DNA of 34,785 bases from NCBI GenBank assembly GCA_049644265.1, contig JBARRO010000108.1, positions 1-34,785 of the forward strand. Direction: 5' to 3'. Both the position numbers and the translations under genes were made by a program. The notes below the pieces were generated by a model. That model did no database searches. It was not told where the DNA came from and was given only the letters and a program-made list of their open reading frames with translations. This document shows positions 1-7,589 of the stretch, piece by piece (the stretch's first letter is position 1; each line of letters starts with the position of its first letter). Source of the stretch: JBARRO01 sp049644265 (GTDB taxonomy: Bacteria > Bacteroidota > Ignavibacteria > UBA10030).

Positions 1-2
1 CC

Positions 3-674
3 CATGAACTTCGCACACCCATCGCGGCCATCGTCAGCGCGTCCGAGGGATTGCGATCAGATAATACCCCGGATGACCCGTCGGTCCGGAAAACCCTCAC
101 CGATGAAATTCACACCGCAGCGGAACGGCTCAACCGGCTCGTCGGCAACTTGCTCGACATGACTAGGATTGAATCCGGGCGGATTACACCGAAGGTCGAT
201 TGGTGCGACCTACACGACCTGGTTCGTTCCGCTGCTGAAAAGTTGAAGACGGAGTTGTCGCATCACACGGTGACCGTGGATATTCCGCCGGACTTTCCCC
301 TCGTCAAGCTGGATTTTGGTCTGTTCGATCAAGCCCTGTTCAATCTGCTTCACAACGCATCGCTGTACTCACCTCCCGGATCCAAGCTCGGAATCTCTGC
401 ATCCGTTGAGGGCAAGGAATGCGTTATCAACATTTGGGACGACGGGCCGGGTTTTCCCAACGACGCGCTTCCCAAGATCTTCGACAAATTTTACCGAGTT
501 CCCGGTACTCAGACGGGCGGAACCGGTCTCGGACTATCCATCTCCCGGGGCTTCGTTGAAGCGCATCGCGGTACGCTTGAGGTTAACAATAGAACCGGAG
601 GCGGGGCCGAGTTTACGATTCGCCTGCCCCTCGTACTCACCGAGGCTGAAATCGACATCAGCCGCAATCCATGA
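3..674 (+). CDS. kdpD: KdpD-type sensor histidine kinase, C-terminal part (5' end outside window)
   Basis: The reading frame is open from the window edge and begins inside the phospho-acceptor H-box (HELRTPIAAI), so only the end of the dimerisation domain and the ATP-binding domain are present. Visible motifs are NLLDMTRIESG, the N-box NLLHNA, the G1 box DDGPGFP, the F-box IFDKFYR and the G2 box GGTGLGLSI, ending in GGGAEFTIRLPL. The DMTRIESG, PPDFPLVKLD and GFVEAHRGTLE blocks are those of KdpD, the kinase that controls high-affinity K+ uptake by KdpFABC. A TTG at 51 is not a real start because coding continues upstream of it. The stop overlaps the start of the response regulator gene (ATGA), showing translational coupling. 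The N-terminal Usp/KdpD domains and any kdpABC genes would lie to the left. Confidence 0.86.
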   Translation, partial: HELRTPIAAIVSASEGLRSDNTPDDPSVRKTLTDEIHTAAERLNRLVGNLLDMTRIESGRITPKVDWCDLHDLVRSAAEKLKTELSHHTVTVDIPPDFPLVKLDFGLFDQALFNLLHNASLYSPPGSKLGISASVEGKECVINIWDDGPGFPNDALPKIFDKFYRVPGTQTGGTGLGLSISRGFVEAHRGTLEVNNRTGGGAEFTIRLPLVLTEAEIDISRNP

Positions 675-1360
675 CGCAGCCAACACCCATCCTCGTTGTC
701 GACGATGAGAGTCAGATGCGCAGACTGCTTCAGATGACTCTCGAGTCTGCGGGGTTCAAGGTTCACGCAACTGCATCGGGGAGCGAGACGTTACAGCAGG
801 CGGCGCTGGTACATCCGGAAGCAGTTATTCTCGACCTGGGACTTCCGGACATGGATGGTCTTGAAGTCCTCAGACGAATCCGGGAATGGGCAACGTTCCC
901 CATCATCATTCTTTCGGTCCGAAACAGTGAAGAGGATATCGTCGCTGCGCTTGATGGAGGAGCGGATGATTATTTGACGAAGCCGTTTAGGACGGGCGAA
1001 TTGCTTGCACGCGTCCGGAATGCGATTCGCCATCGGCAAGAGAAGGAAAAGGTGCAGGTGTTCAAGAGCGGGACCGTGAGCATCGACCTTGCAGCAAGAA
1101 TCGTCAAAAGGGGGGGGGAAATCGTAAGACTCACGCCAACCGAATTTTCACTGCTCTCCCTGTTCGTGCGAAACGCCGGGAGAGTTCTCACCCACCACTA
1201 CATCCTGCAACAGATCTGGGGGCCATCATCCGAAGGGGAGACTCAATACTCAAGGGTCTACGTCGGGCAACTTCGTAAGAAGCTGGAGGACAACCCGGAA
1301 AAGCCCCGCCTGTTTATCACGGAGTCGGGAATTGGATATCGGCTCTCGACGGACGAGTAA
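671..1360 (+). CDS. kdpE: KdpE-type OmpR-family response regulator
   Basis: A 229-residue OmpR/PhoB-family regulator. The receiver domain has the acidic pair D11-D12, phospho-acceptor D55 (AVILDLGLPD) and K104 (YLTKPF); the C-terminal winged helix has LTPTEFSLLSLFVRNAGRVLTH and a recognition-helix region SRVYVGQLRKKLE. The ILSVR segment after beta-4 and the position directly behind kdpD support KdpE, which activates kdpFABC under K+ limitation or salt stress in known systems. The start ATG overlaps the kdpD stop by 4 bases. Codons near residues 147-149 include a run of nine G (1110-1118), unusual in an otherwise mixed-composition gene. Only 15 bases separate its stop from the convergent phoU stop and no clear terminator hairpin is visible between them. 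Confidence 0.88.
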   Translation: MTQPTPILVVDDESQMRRLLQMTLESAGFKVHATASGSETLQQAALVHPEAVILDLGLPDMDGLEVLRRIREWATFPIIILSVRNSEEDIVAALDGGADDYLTKPFRTGELLARVRNAIRHRQEKEKVQVFKSGTVSIDLAARIVKRGGEIVRLTPTEFSLLSLFVRNAGRVLTHHYILQQIWGPSSEGETQYSRVYVGQLRKKLEDNPEKPRLFITESGIGYRLSTDE

Positions 1361-1375
1361 AAAGCCAGCCGCCAA

Positions 1376-2044
1376 TCAAGCAGTTCCCTTTTCTGCGTGG
1401 TGCTTGACGACCCTGGCTTGTGTGAGGAAAATAACTTCTTCGGCAATATTCGTTGCGAGGTCGGCGATCCGCTCGAGATTTCTGCTCACCCGGACAAGCT
1501 GCATTGCTCCCTCGATGATGCGGGTGTTACCCTTGATGATTTCTACGACCGCCTTTGTCATCTCCCGGTTGAGATTGTCGATTTCGTCGTCCCGTTCAAG
1601 AACGGTTCGGGCAAGCTTTGGGTCCAGCAGAATGAAACTGTCGAGGGCGTGACGAAGCATGGATGTCGTCACCGCAGCCATTTTCGGAATCTCAAGAAGC
1701 GGTTCCTTTGTTGAACTCTGCACAAGCGCCAGCACCGATTCTGCTATGTTCACGGCGTGGTCACCGATGCGTTCAAGGTCGTTGTTGATCTTTTGTGCGG
1801 CGATGATCATCCGAAGGTCACTTGCGACGGGTTGATGCAGGGCGAGAATGTCGATGACGGCGTTGTCGATTTCAATTTCGAGCGAGTTCACACGGTCATC
1901 CGACTCGATGACGGAGGCGGCGAGCGTTGAGTTTTCGTCGACCAACGCCTTCAGGGCCTTGTCAACATTCTCCTCCACCACACTCCCCATCTTAATGAGC
2001 ATTGTTTTCAGACTTTCAAGTTCGCGTTCGAAGTGACGTTCCAT
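1376..2044 (-). CDS. phoU: Phosphate-signalling modulator PhoU
   Basis: A 222-residue all-helical protein made of two repeated three-helix bundles, the normal PhoU length. Each repeat carries the acidic metal-binding signature: NDLERIGDHAVNIAE in the first half and RNLERIADLATNIAEE in the second. In known systems PhoU links the Pst transporter to the PhoR kinase and keeps the Pho response off when phosphate is ample. It is the last gene of the minus-strand phosphate operon, 70 bases after arsC, a gap filled by a degenerate repeat. The ATG start is preceded by a pyrimidine-rich stretch and lacks a good ribosome-binding site, so expression may depend on read-through translation or be low. Confidence 0.95.
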   Translation of the reverse strand: MERHFERELESLKTMLIKMGSVVEENVDKALKALVDENSTLAASVIESDDRVNSLEIEIDNAVIDILALHQPVASDLRMIIAAQKINNDLERIGDHAVNIAESVLALVQSSTKEPLLEIPKMAAVTTSMLRHALDSFILLDPKLARTVLERDDEIDNLNREMTKAVVEIIKGNTRIIEGAMQLVRVSRNLERIADLATNIAEEVIFLTQARVVKHHAEKGTA

Positions 2045-2053
2045 GGGGAGGGA

Positions 2054-2122
2054 AGTAATGAGTAGTGAGTATTGAGTAATGAGTATTCAGTTTCCAGTTT
2101 TCAGTTTCCAGTTCTCAGTTTC
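2054..2122. repeat. Two degenerate short tandem tracts between phoU and arsC
   Basis: Positions 2054-2087 are built from variants of TGAGTA (AATGAGTAGTGAGTATTGAG and so on). Positions 2088-2122 are built from variants of CAGTTTC (CAGTTTCCAGTTTTCAG and so on), period about seven. The second tract runs into the 3' end of arsC, so its last codons and stop (2115-2117) are made of repeat. No protein is encoded here. The style matches the other heptamer and nonamer tracts in this window (31743-31770, 28147-28220, 32198-32800), suggesting a dispersed repeat habit of this genome. Confidence 0.75.
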
Positions 2123-2561
2123 GGGTTACTGGTTGATGCCCTTTGCCAATTTCGCGAAGTAAGTCTTTGATTCTTTTTTCCAGCAATCCGATGGTAACGC
2201 GAAACGCTTGCTTTCGGTCTTCGTCACCGCCGTTGACAAAGCTTGGGTCGGGGGTGCTCCAATGCAGTCGTGTGTGGGGACCGGGGAAAACAGGGCATTC
2301 CTGGTTTGCGTCGTCGCATACGGTGATCACGTAGTCGAATCGTTGGTTGACGAACCGTTTCAGTGATTTTGAATACTGACCGCTGATGTCTGTGCCGTGT
2401 TCTTTCATGGTTTCAACCGCCAGGGGATTGACCGTCCCTGCCGGATGCGTACCGGCGCTATGGACCTCGAAGTCCTCCCCGCCAAGGGTCCTGAATAAAC
2501 CCTCGGCAATTTGACTTCTTGCCGAGTTTCCTGTGCAGAGTATGAGAATTCTTTTCTTGAT
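2115..2561 (-). CDS. arsC: Arsenate reductase, thioredoxin-coupled (low-Mr phosphatase fold), apparent ATC start
   Basis: A protein of about 148 residues with the low-molecular-weight phosphatase P-loop CTGNSARSQIAEG at its start and the redox cysteines TVC and ECPVFPG later. Counting from the ATC codon at 2561 puts the cysteines at 9, 82 and 89, one off or identical to the catalytic triad of Bacillus ArsC (10, 82, 89), so arsenate reduction with thioredoxin recycling is the best call. No ATG, GTG or TTG lies upstream of the P-loop before an in-frame stop; the first usable codon is ATC, preceded at seven bases by GGAAAG. An internal ATG at 2408 would delete the active site. It lies between pstB (24 bases upstream) and phoU, sensible because Pst imports arsenate along with phosphate. 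A plain tyrosine phosphatase is the alternative. Confidence 0.85.
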   Translation of the reverse strand: MKKRILILCTGNSARSQIAEGLFRTLGGEDFEVHSAGTHPAGTVNPLAVETMKEHGTDISGQYSKSLKRFVNQRFDYVITVCDDANQECPVFPGPHTRLHWSTPDPSFVNGGDEDRKQAFRVTIGLLEKRIKDLLREIGKGHQPVTRN

Positions 2562-2585
2562 GGCGTTACTTTCCGGCGTCGTCTA

Positions 2586-3407
2586 TCATCCAAATCGGCC
2601 TGTGATATAGTCCTCTGTCTTCTTCTCTTCGGGCATTGTGAAAATCTTCTTCGTGATGTCGTACTCAACCAATTCCCCCATATAAAAGAACGCCGTATAG
2701 TCACTGACCCGGGCTGCCTGCTGCATGTTGTGTGTGACGATCACAACCGTATAGTCTTTTTTCAACTGAAAGATCAACTCCTCGATTTTTGCCGTCGATA
2801 TTGGATCCAGAGCACTTGCGGGCTCGTCCATGAGGATCACTTCCGGATCGACGGCGAGCGTCCTCGCGATGCACAACCGCTGCTGCTGTCCCCCGGAAAT
2901 GCTCACACCGGACTTGTCGAGCGAGTCCTTCACTTCGTCCCAAAGCGCAGCTTGTTTGAGACTTCGCTCCACAATTCCCGACAACTTTCGTCTATCCCGG
3001 ACGCCGTTGAGGCGAAGGCCCGCTGCAACGTTGTCAAAAATCGACATTGTGGGAAACGGGTTCGGTTTTTGGAACACCATGCCGACCCGCCTCCGGAGTA
3101 TGACCGGATCGAAATCATGAATATTCTCGCCATCCAGGAGAATTTCCCCTTCCATCGTTCCCCCTGCGACTTCGTGCATCCTGTTCAGGCACCGGAGAAA
3201 CGTCGATTTGCCGCAACCGGAGGGCCCGATAACGGCTACCACGCGCTTCTCGGGAATGTCGAGGGAGACATTCTTTAGGGCGCGGGTTTGGCCAAAAAAG
3301 GCGTTCACTCCCTTCGCTGTAATCTTGGGACTCATAGATCCTTTTGGTCCATTTGCCGAATCACTCATGGAGTGCGATACTGCTCCGATTTCTTCAACGG
3401 TCTGCAT
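2586..3407 (-). CDS. pstB: Phosphate ABC transporter ATP-binding protein PstB
   Basis: A 273-residue ABC ATPase that energises phosphate import from the cytoplasmic face. Motifs in order: Walker A GPSGCGKST, Q-loop VGMVFQKPNPFP (the PNPFP extension is typical of PstB), signature SISGGQQQR, Walker B VILMDEPAS, switch VTHNM. The start at 3407 overlaps the pstA stop by 14 bases. A second candidate, ATG at 3335 (MSPKITAKGV), aligns better with the usual PstB N-terminus and is preceded by AAGGA, though only three bases away, so the first 24 residues may not be translated. Part of the porin-pstSCAB-arsC-phoU operon. Confidence 0.95.
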   Translation of the reverse strand: MQTVEEIGAVSHSMSDSANGPKGSMSPKITAKGVNAFFGQTRALKNVSLDIPEKRVVAVIGPSGCGKSTFLRCLNRMHEVAGGTMEGEILLDGENIHDFDPVILRRRVGMVFQKPNPFPTMSIFDNVAAGLRLNGVRDRRKLSGIVERSLKQAALWDEVKDSLDKSGVSISGGQQQRLCIARTLAVDPEVILMDEPASALDPISTAKIEELIFQLKKDYTVVIVTHNMQQAARVSDYTAFFYMGELVEYDITKKIFTMPEEKKTEDYITGRFG

Positions 3408-4248
3408 ACTTGTTCCGTGTTAGCATTCTGAAAACCAGATTCAACGTAAAGATCAGAAGAATCAAAACAAATGCCGCCGCCCACGCCTGCCTGTTCCAGT
3501 CTTCGAACGGAGACTTGGCATAATCATACACGAACACAGTCAGAGATGCAATAGGCTGCAGGACATCTGTGGACCAAAACCTGTTTCCAAGAGCGGTGAA
3601 AAGCAGCGGTGCCGTCTCCCCCGCAGCCCGGGCAACTGCCAGAAGCACTCCCGTTGTTATCCCCTTCATTGCGGTCGGTAAGATAACACGGAGGGTGGTT
3701 TTCCATCGCTGGATTCCCAGCGCAAGCGCTGCTTCGCGGTATGAATCCGGAACAAGCCTCACCATCTCCTCAGTTGTCCGCGTCACGGTCGGGATCATGA
3801 GAATTCCCAGGGCAACTCCGCCGGCGAGGGCGGAAAAATGTCCCATGGGAAGCACAATGAGAATGTACACCACGACGCCAACAACAATGGAGGGAATTCC
3901 GCTCATTACGTCGGCGAGAAACCGCACCATGGAGCCAAACGCGTTGTTTCCAAACTCCGCGAGGTACATCCCCGCAAGAATGCCGATGGGAAGTCCGACA
4001 GCACTTCCGATACCAATCAGGATTCCGGTGCCAACGAGCGCATTCGCCATTCCTCCCCCACTCTCTCCCACCGGCTTCGGCATTTGGACAAAGAAGTCGA
4101 AATTCAACGCGCCAAGCCCCTGGGAAAGTGTGTAGAAGAAGACAAAGAAGAGGGGAACAACCGCCGCCATGACGCTGAGAATCGAGAGTGTCGTCATGGC
4201 ATGGTTTTTCACCTTGCGTCCCCAGTAATTTCTCCTGGAGTTCGTCAT
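3394..4248 (-). CDS. pstA: Phosphate ABC transporter permease PstA
   Basis: A 284-residue inner-membrane permease with about six hydrophobic segments, the first at residues 18-41. The BPD-type permease contact loop with PstB is visible as REAALALGIQRWKTTLRVILPTAMKGI. GIPSIVVGVVVYIL and RAAGETAPLLFTALG are characteristic PstA blocks. It forms the channel heterodimer with PstC. Its ATG overlaps the pstC stop (ATGA at 4247-4250), so the two permeases are translationally coupled and likely made in equal amounts. Confidence 0.95.
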   Translation of the reverse strand: MTNSRRNYWGRKVKNHAMTTLSILSVMAAVVPLFFVFFYTLSQGLGALNFDFFVQMPKPVGESGGGMANALVGTGILIGIGSAVGLPIGILAGMYLAEFGNNAFGSMVRFLADVMSGIPSIVVGVVVYILIVLPMGHFSALAGGVALGILMIPTVTRTTEEMVRLVPDSYREAALALGIQRWKTTLRVILPTAMKGITTGVLLAVARAAGETAPLLFTALGNRFWSTDVLQPIASLTVFVYDYAKSPFEDWNRQAWAAAFVLILLIFTLNLVFRMLTRNKYADR

Positions 4249-5117
4249 CAGGCCACCTTATACTTTTTCGTGACACTCCACACTATGAGCCGTGCCAGGC
4301 CGTTGAGAAGCATGGTCACGACGAACAGCAGCAAGGCAAGCTCGACAAGGGCGCTCGTGTACATTGTCGAAGTTGCCTCCGTGAATTCGTTCGCAATGAC
4401 GCTGGCCATGGAGTACCCTGGGTCCAATACGGACCACGAAATGGTCGGCCGGTTTCCGATCACCATGGTGACCGCCATGGTTTCACCCACCGCACGTCCC
4501 AATCCCAACAATGTCGCCCCGAGCAAGCCGGACCTTGCATCTGAAAGGACGATGCGGGTGGTCTCCCATCGCGTGGCTCCAAGAGCAAGGGCAGCCTCCC
4601 GCTGCGACGTCGGAATGGCCTTGAGAACATCCCGCGAGACGGAAGAAATGATCGGCAGGACCATGATGGCCAGAATGATGCCGGCGGCCAGCATGCCAAA
4701 TCCGTACGGAGTGCCGCGAAAGAGTGGAATGAATCCCAACGTTTTCGAGAGAAGCGGCTCAACAGACAACCTCAGCCACGGGACGAGCACAAATATCCCC
4801 CACAATCCATACACGATGCTCGGGATCGCTGCGAGTAATTCCACCATGAATGACACCGGGCGTTCAAGCCAGGATGGAGCAAGCTCTGAAAGGAAGACCG
4901 CCACGCCCAAACCGAGAGGTAGCGCCATGCCGAGAGCAAGCAACGATGAGGCGACGGTTCCAAAAATAAACGGCAGAGCTCCAAACTCATCCTGGACCGG
5001 ATCCCACGTCGTGGAAGACAGAAACCTCCATCCGAATTTCTCGATGGAGGGCCGGGAACCGCGATACATCTCAAACGCCATGAGAACCACCATGGCGAGG
5101 ACAAGAACCGCAAACAA
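4248..5117 (-). CDS. pstC: Phosphate ABC transporter permease PstC (N-terminus uncertain)
   Basis: A permease of at least 289 residues with AIPSIVYGLWGIFVLVP, the coupling-loop block REAALALGATRWETTRIVL and GRAVGETMAVTMVIGN, all PstC signatures, and about six membrane segments. It pairs with PstA. The first start-type codon is TTG at 5117, which leaves the first membrane helix intact but removes the cytoplasmic tail. The same frame stays open upstream and reads SKRKKSGNIGDRVFHRLTLL, a typical PstC N-terminus, yet it contains no ATG, GTG or TTG. Translation may therefore start at a rarer codon such as ATT, or the start has been lost by mutation or sequence error. No good ribosome-binding site precedes the TTG. 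Confidence 0.9.
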   Translation of the reverse strand: MFAVLVLAMVVLMAFEMYRGSRPSIEKFGWRFLSSTTWDPVQDEFGALPFIFGTVASSLLALGMALPLGLGVAVFLSELAPSWLERPVSFMVELLAAIPSIVYGLWGIFVLVPWLRLSVEPLLSKTLGFIPLFRGTPYGFGMLAAGIILAIMVLPIISSVSRDVLKAIPTSQREAALALGATRWETTRIVLSDARSGLLGATLLGLGRAVGETMAVTMVIGNRPTISWSVLDPGYSMASVIANEFTEATSTMYTSALVELALLLFVVTMLLNGLARLIVWSVTKKYKVA

Positions 5118-5215
5118 CAGGGTCAGGCGGTGAAAGACCCGGTCACCAATGTTCCCGCTTTTCTTCCTCTTGGAGCGATCCGAGACGGCAGCGGGTGGAC
5201 GAACGGTTGTTCCCT

Positions 5216-5249
5216 GCCCGCCGTCTTGGACCCGTTGAGGCAGGCGGGC
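5216..5249 (-). other. Hairpin in the pstS-pstC spacer
   Basis: GCCCGCC (5216-5222) and GGCGGGC (5243-5249) can form a 7-bp G+C stem around a 20-base loop in the operon transcript. There is no U-tract after it, so it is not a classical terminator. By analogy with other ABC-transporter operons, a hairpin behind the binding-protein gene may stabilise the upstream pstS message and lower expression of the membrane genes; that role is inference. It lies in the open frame that extends pstC upstream. Confidence 0.4.
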
Positions 5250-5310
5250 GTTGCCACCCGACTCGCCTTCTGTTTTTGAAGTTGTGGGAATGGAGTGTTC
5301 CAGCGTGGGC

Positions 5311-6345
5311 CTATTTTGTTGAAATGGAATTGATTTTCTTCTCGCAGAGTTTTACGATTTCTTTGGGAAGTGGTGCATAAAAGAGATCCCTGGCGTACGA
5401 CTGTCCGTCTTTCATTGCCCATTTGAGGAAGCCGACAATCGCTTTCGCTTTTTCCTTCTCCTTCATGTCCTGATAGACAAGCAGCCATGTAAATCCGGAG
5501 ATCGGATAGGAATTCTTGCCTTCAGCGTCAGTGATGGAGACGCGGAGATCCTCCGGCATGGTTTTTACCGCTCCCGCTGCGGCGGCGGAAACGGCATCAA
5601 ACGTAGCCTGAACAAAATTGCCGGCCTTGTTCCGGAGGGTGGCATAGGGGAGGTTGTTCTTAACGGCGTAGGCAAGCTCCACATATCCGACAGCTCCATC
5701 CGATTGCTTGACCAACCCCGTGACACCTTCATTCCCTTTTCCGCCCAACCCGACAGGCCAGTTGACCGACGTTCCCCTGCCGACCTTTGTTTCCCAGGTC
5801 TTGCTTACTTTTGCGAGATAGTCGGTGAAAATATAGGTTGTACCACTTCCGTCTGAACGATGGGCAACAATGATTGCCTGGTTGGGCAAGTTCTTGCCCG
5901 GATTGAGCGCAGCAATTTTCGGGTCATTCCACATTGTGATTTCTCCGAGAAAGATCCCCGCCACGAGGTCGGCTGAAAGTTTCAAATCTGTGCCCGCCGC
6001 CGGGAGGTTGTAGGTCACGACCACAGCCCCCATCACCGTCGGAATGTGTAGCACTTCCGTCCCGCGCTTTCCTCTTGCCTCCTTCAGTTGTTCCTCCGAC
6101 ATGGGCCCGTCCGAAGCGCCGAAGTCGACCGTCCCTTCAATTGTTTGCTTGATCCCGCCACCACTGCCGATGGACTGATAGTTGAACTGGATTCCCGAGT
6201 TCTTGCTGTATACATCGAACCATTTTGAGTAGATGACATACGGGAATGTCGCGCCAGCGCCATTGAGTTTCAGCTGCGCGGAAAGATTCGTGGAAAACGC
6301 ACTCACGGATGCGACCAGGATGAAAATGAGTTTGGATAACTTCAT
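5311..6345 (-). CDS. pstS: Periplasmic phosphate-binding protein PstS
   Basis: A 344-residue substrate-binding protein with a signal peptide (residues 1-23, cleavage after LSA, no lipobox cysteine, so a soluble periplasmic protein rather than a lipoprotein). Phosphate-binding blocks are present in order: GAGATFPYVIY, YQSIGSGGGIKQ, DFGASDGPM, AHRSDGSGTTYIFTDYL and GNEGVTGLV, with YPISGFTWLLV near the C-terminus. It delivers phosphate to PstCA. The ATG has GGGAG seven bases upstream. It follows the porin gene by 23 bases, so both are on one transcript starting at the Pho-box promoter near 7575. Confidence 0.96.
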   Translation of the reverse strand: MKLSKLIFILVASVSAFSTNLSAQLKLNGAGATFPYVIYSKWFDVYSKNSGIQFNYQSIGSGGGIKQTIEGTVDFGASDGPMSEEQLKEARGKRGTEVLHIPTVMGAVVVTYNLPAAGTDLKLSADLVAGIFLGEITMWNDPKIAALNPGKNLPNQAIIVAHRSDGSGTTYIFTDYLAKVSKTWETKVGRGTSVNWPVGLGGKGNEGVTGLVKQSDGAVGYVELAYAVKNNLPYATLRNKAGNFVQATFDAVSAAAAGAVKTMPEDLRVSITDAEGKNSYPISGFTWLLVYQDMKEKEKAKAIVGFLKWAMKDGQSYARDLFYAPLPKEIVKLCEKKINSISTK

Positions 6346-6368
6346 TGGATTCTCCCATTATCGGATTG

Positions 6369-7445
6369 TTAGAGGAATATGTAATAAAGAGTAACCCGGG
6401 CTGTCAACGAGGCGTCGACCGAAGTACCATTTGGCAGTGTCTCGTACGTTTCATACTGGATGTTGGGAATGACCGAGACATTCTTATCCGGTTTCCAGGA
6501 GATTCCGGCAAGAACGTAGTTTCTGATATCGCCGTATGCCCTTGTGTTTGTGTCGGTGTTGGGGTCGAAGTAGTCGTAGCGCCCAACCAGAGCAAGGTCG
6601 GACTTCAAGCCATAGGATCCGAACAGCGACATCCCGAAGCCGTTCTGGGAAGCGAGAGAAGTCCCGTTATCGTATCCGTTTGCCGTCAATTGCATGAAGG
6701 CTTCAGCTCCGATATTGATGTTGTCCATGGTGTATCCGGCGAAACCGGAAATCGTCGTCATCGCATTTCCCACTTTCGTGCCCGCCTGATAGGGATTTGT
6801 TTTTTCTGCCCGGTCGGCGTAGTCGAAATTCACGGTAAGCTGAAGATTTTGCATTGGCCTGGCCTGGACGTGGGCATAGTAGCGCTTATACTTGTCAGTT
6901 TCGGGTTTGCTCGTCCCTGCGCCGTTCGCAACCATGACCCAGTAGTTCAGCATCCCATCGTCGGTAAGTCTTCCCCGAAGGGCTACTCCGAGGTCTCGTG
7001 CGGCGACGATCCCACGAAGATCCATGATCGTCTTGTCCAGTGAACGGTAACCCCATGCCGCCTCCGAGACATCAAACGCGGGGGTTGGCTGGATTCCGAA
7101 GAACAGGTCGCTCCCGTTGAAGACATTCTTCCATCGGAGAAACGCGTCCTTCACGAAGGGAATGATTTTTCCATCGCCCGAAAGCGCGGCCTGGTCCACT
7201 TCAAGCCGAAAGCGGGAGGTGAATTTTTCGGAAATATCATTGTCATAGGCAAAGTAGATCCGCCTGAGTTGAAAAGCCTGCATGGCGGTCGTCCCCGGAG
7301 TTGCTACATTCGAGAGCGCCCCCAGGCTTCCATCCCGGTGCACGTTGTAGAAGTAGTCTCCGAACATGTAACCGCTGAATTTGCCCTGGCTGAATGCCCC
7401 GGATGCCAGAAGAACGATGACAGCCATCGTCAACAGTACCCGCAT
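6369..7445 (-). CDS. Outer-membrane beta-barrel porin, probably phosphate-selective (OprP/OprO-like)
   Basis: A 358-residue barrel protein from the ATG at 7445, which has the ribosome-binding sequence AAGGGAAG five bases upstream; a longer frame back to 7499 has no such site. It has a signal peptide (MRVLLTMAVIVLLASGAFSQ), then GKFSGYMFGDYFYNV, alternating hydrophobic strands with many aromatic residues, and a terminal strand ending YYIFL, with the hydrophobic last residue expected for barrel insertion. FQLRRIYFAYDNDISEKFTSRFRLE is typical of phosphate-selective porins. As first gene of the pst operon behind the Pho box, a role in phosphate or phosphorylated-solute passage through the outer membrane is likely, but specificity cannot be read from sequence. 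Confidence 0.82.
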   Translation of the reverse strand: MRVLLTMAVIVLLASGAFSQGKFSGYMFGDYFYNVHRDGSLGALSNVATPGTTAMQAFQLRRIYFAYDNDISEKFTSRFRLEVDQAALSGDGKIIPFVKDAFLRWKNVFNGSDLFFGIQPTPAFDVSEAAWGYRSLDKTIMDLRGIVAARDLGVALRGRLTDDGMLNYWVMVANGAGTSKPETDKYKRYYAHVQARPMQNLQLTVNFDYADRAEKTNPYQAGTKVGNAMTTISGFAGYTMDNINIGAEAFMQLTANGYDNGTSLASQNGFGMSLFGSYGLKSDLALVGRYDYFDPNTDTNTRAYGDIRNYVLAGISWKPDKNVSVIPNIQYETYETLPNGTSVDASLTARVTLYYIFL

Positions 7446-7574
7446 AGAACTTCCCTTTCTGCATGTTGTGAGTTTATGAGGTTTAGAAGACCTCACCAAT
7501 ATAGCTGCTGATCGTTACCTCTGCATGACCAGAACGTTATCGAATGATAAAAGACCGGGCATCCGAACCGGTGA

Positions 7575-7580
7575 AAAATA
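7575..7580 (-). promoter_or_regulatory. Probable -10 element of the porin-pst operon
   Basis: On the minus strand TATTTT lies exactly nine bases after the last Pho-box half site (CTAACG, 7590-7595). This is close to the spacing in E. coli pho promoters, where the box replaces the -35 element. Transcription would start near 7568, giving an untranslated leader of about 120 bases before the porin ATG. A second AT-rich hexamer, TATATT near 7499-7504, is possible but lies too far from the box for direct PhoB activation. Confidence 0.55.
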
Positions 7581-7589
7581 GAGAACGAC

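Noticed and set aside
2511..3278. 255-codon plus-strand open frame opposite pstB
   Set aside because: Antisense to intact Walker A, signature and Walker B motifs; no ribosome-binding site and no family resemblance.
3838..5133. 431-codon open frame on the plus strand across pstA and pstC
   Set aside because: It lies antisense to two unmistakable permease genes; its protein is rich in R, S, T and P with no domain. It is a by-product of codon bias.
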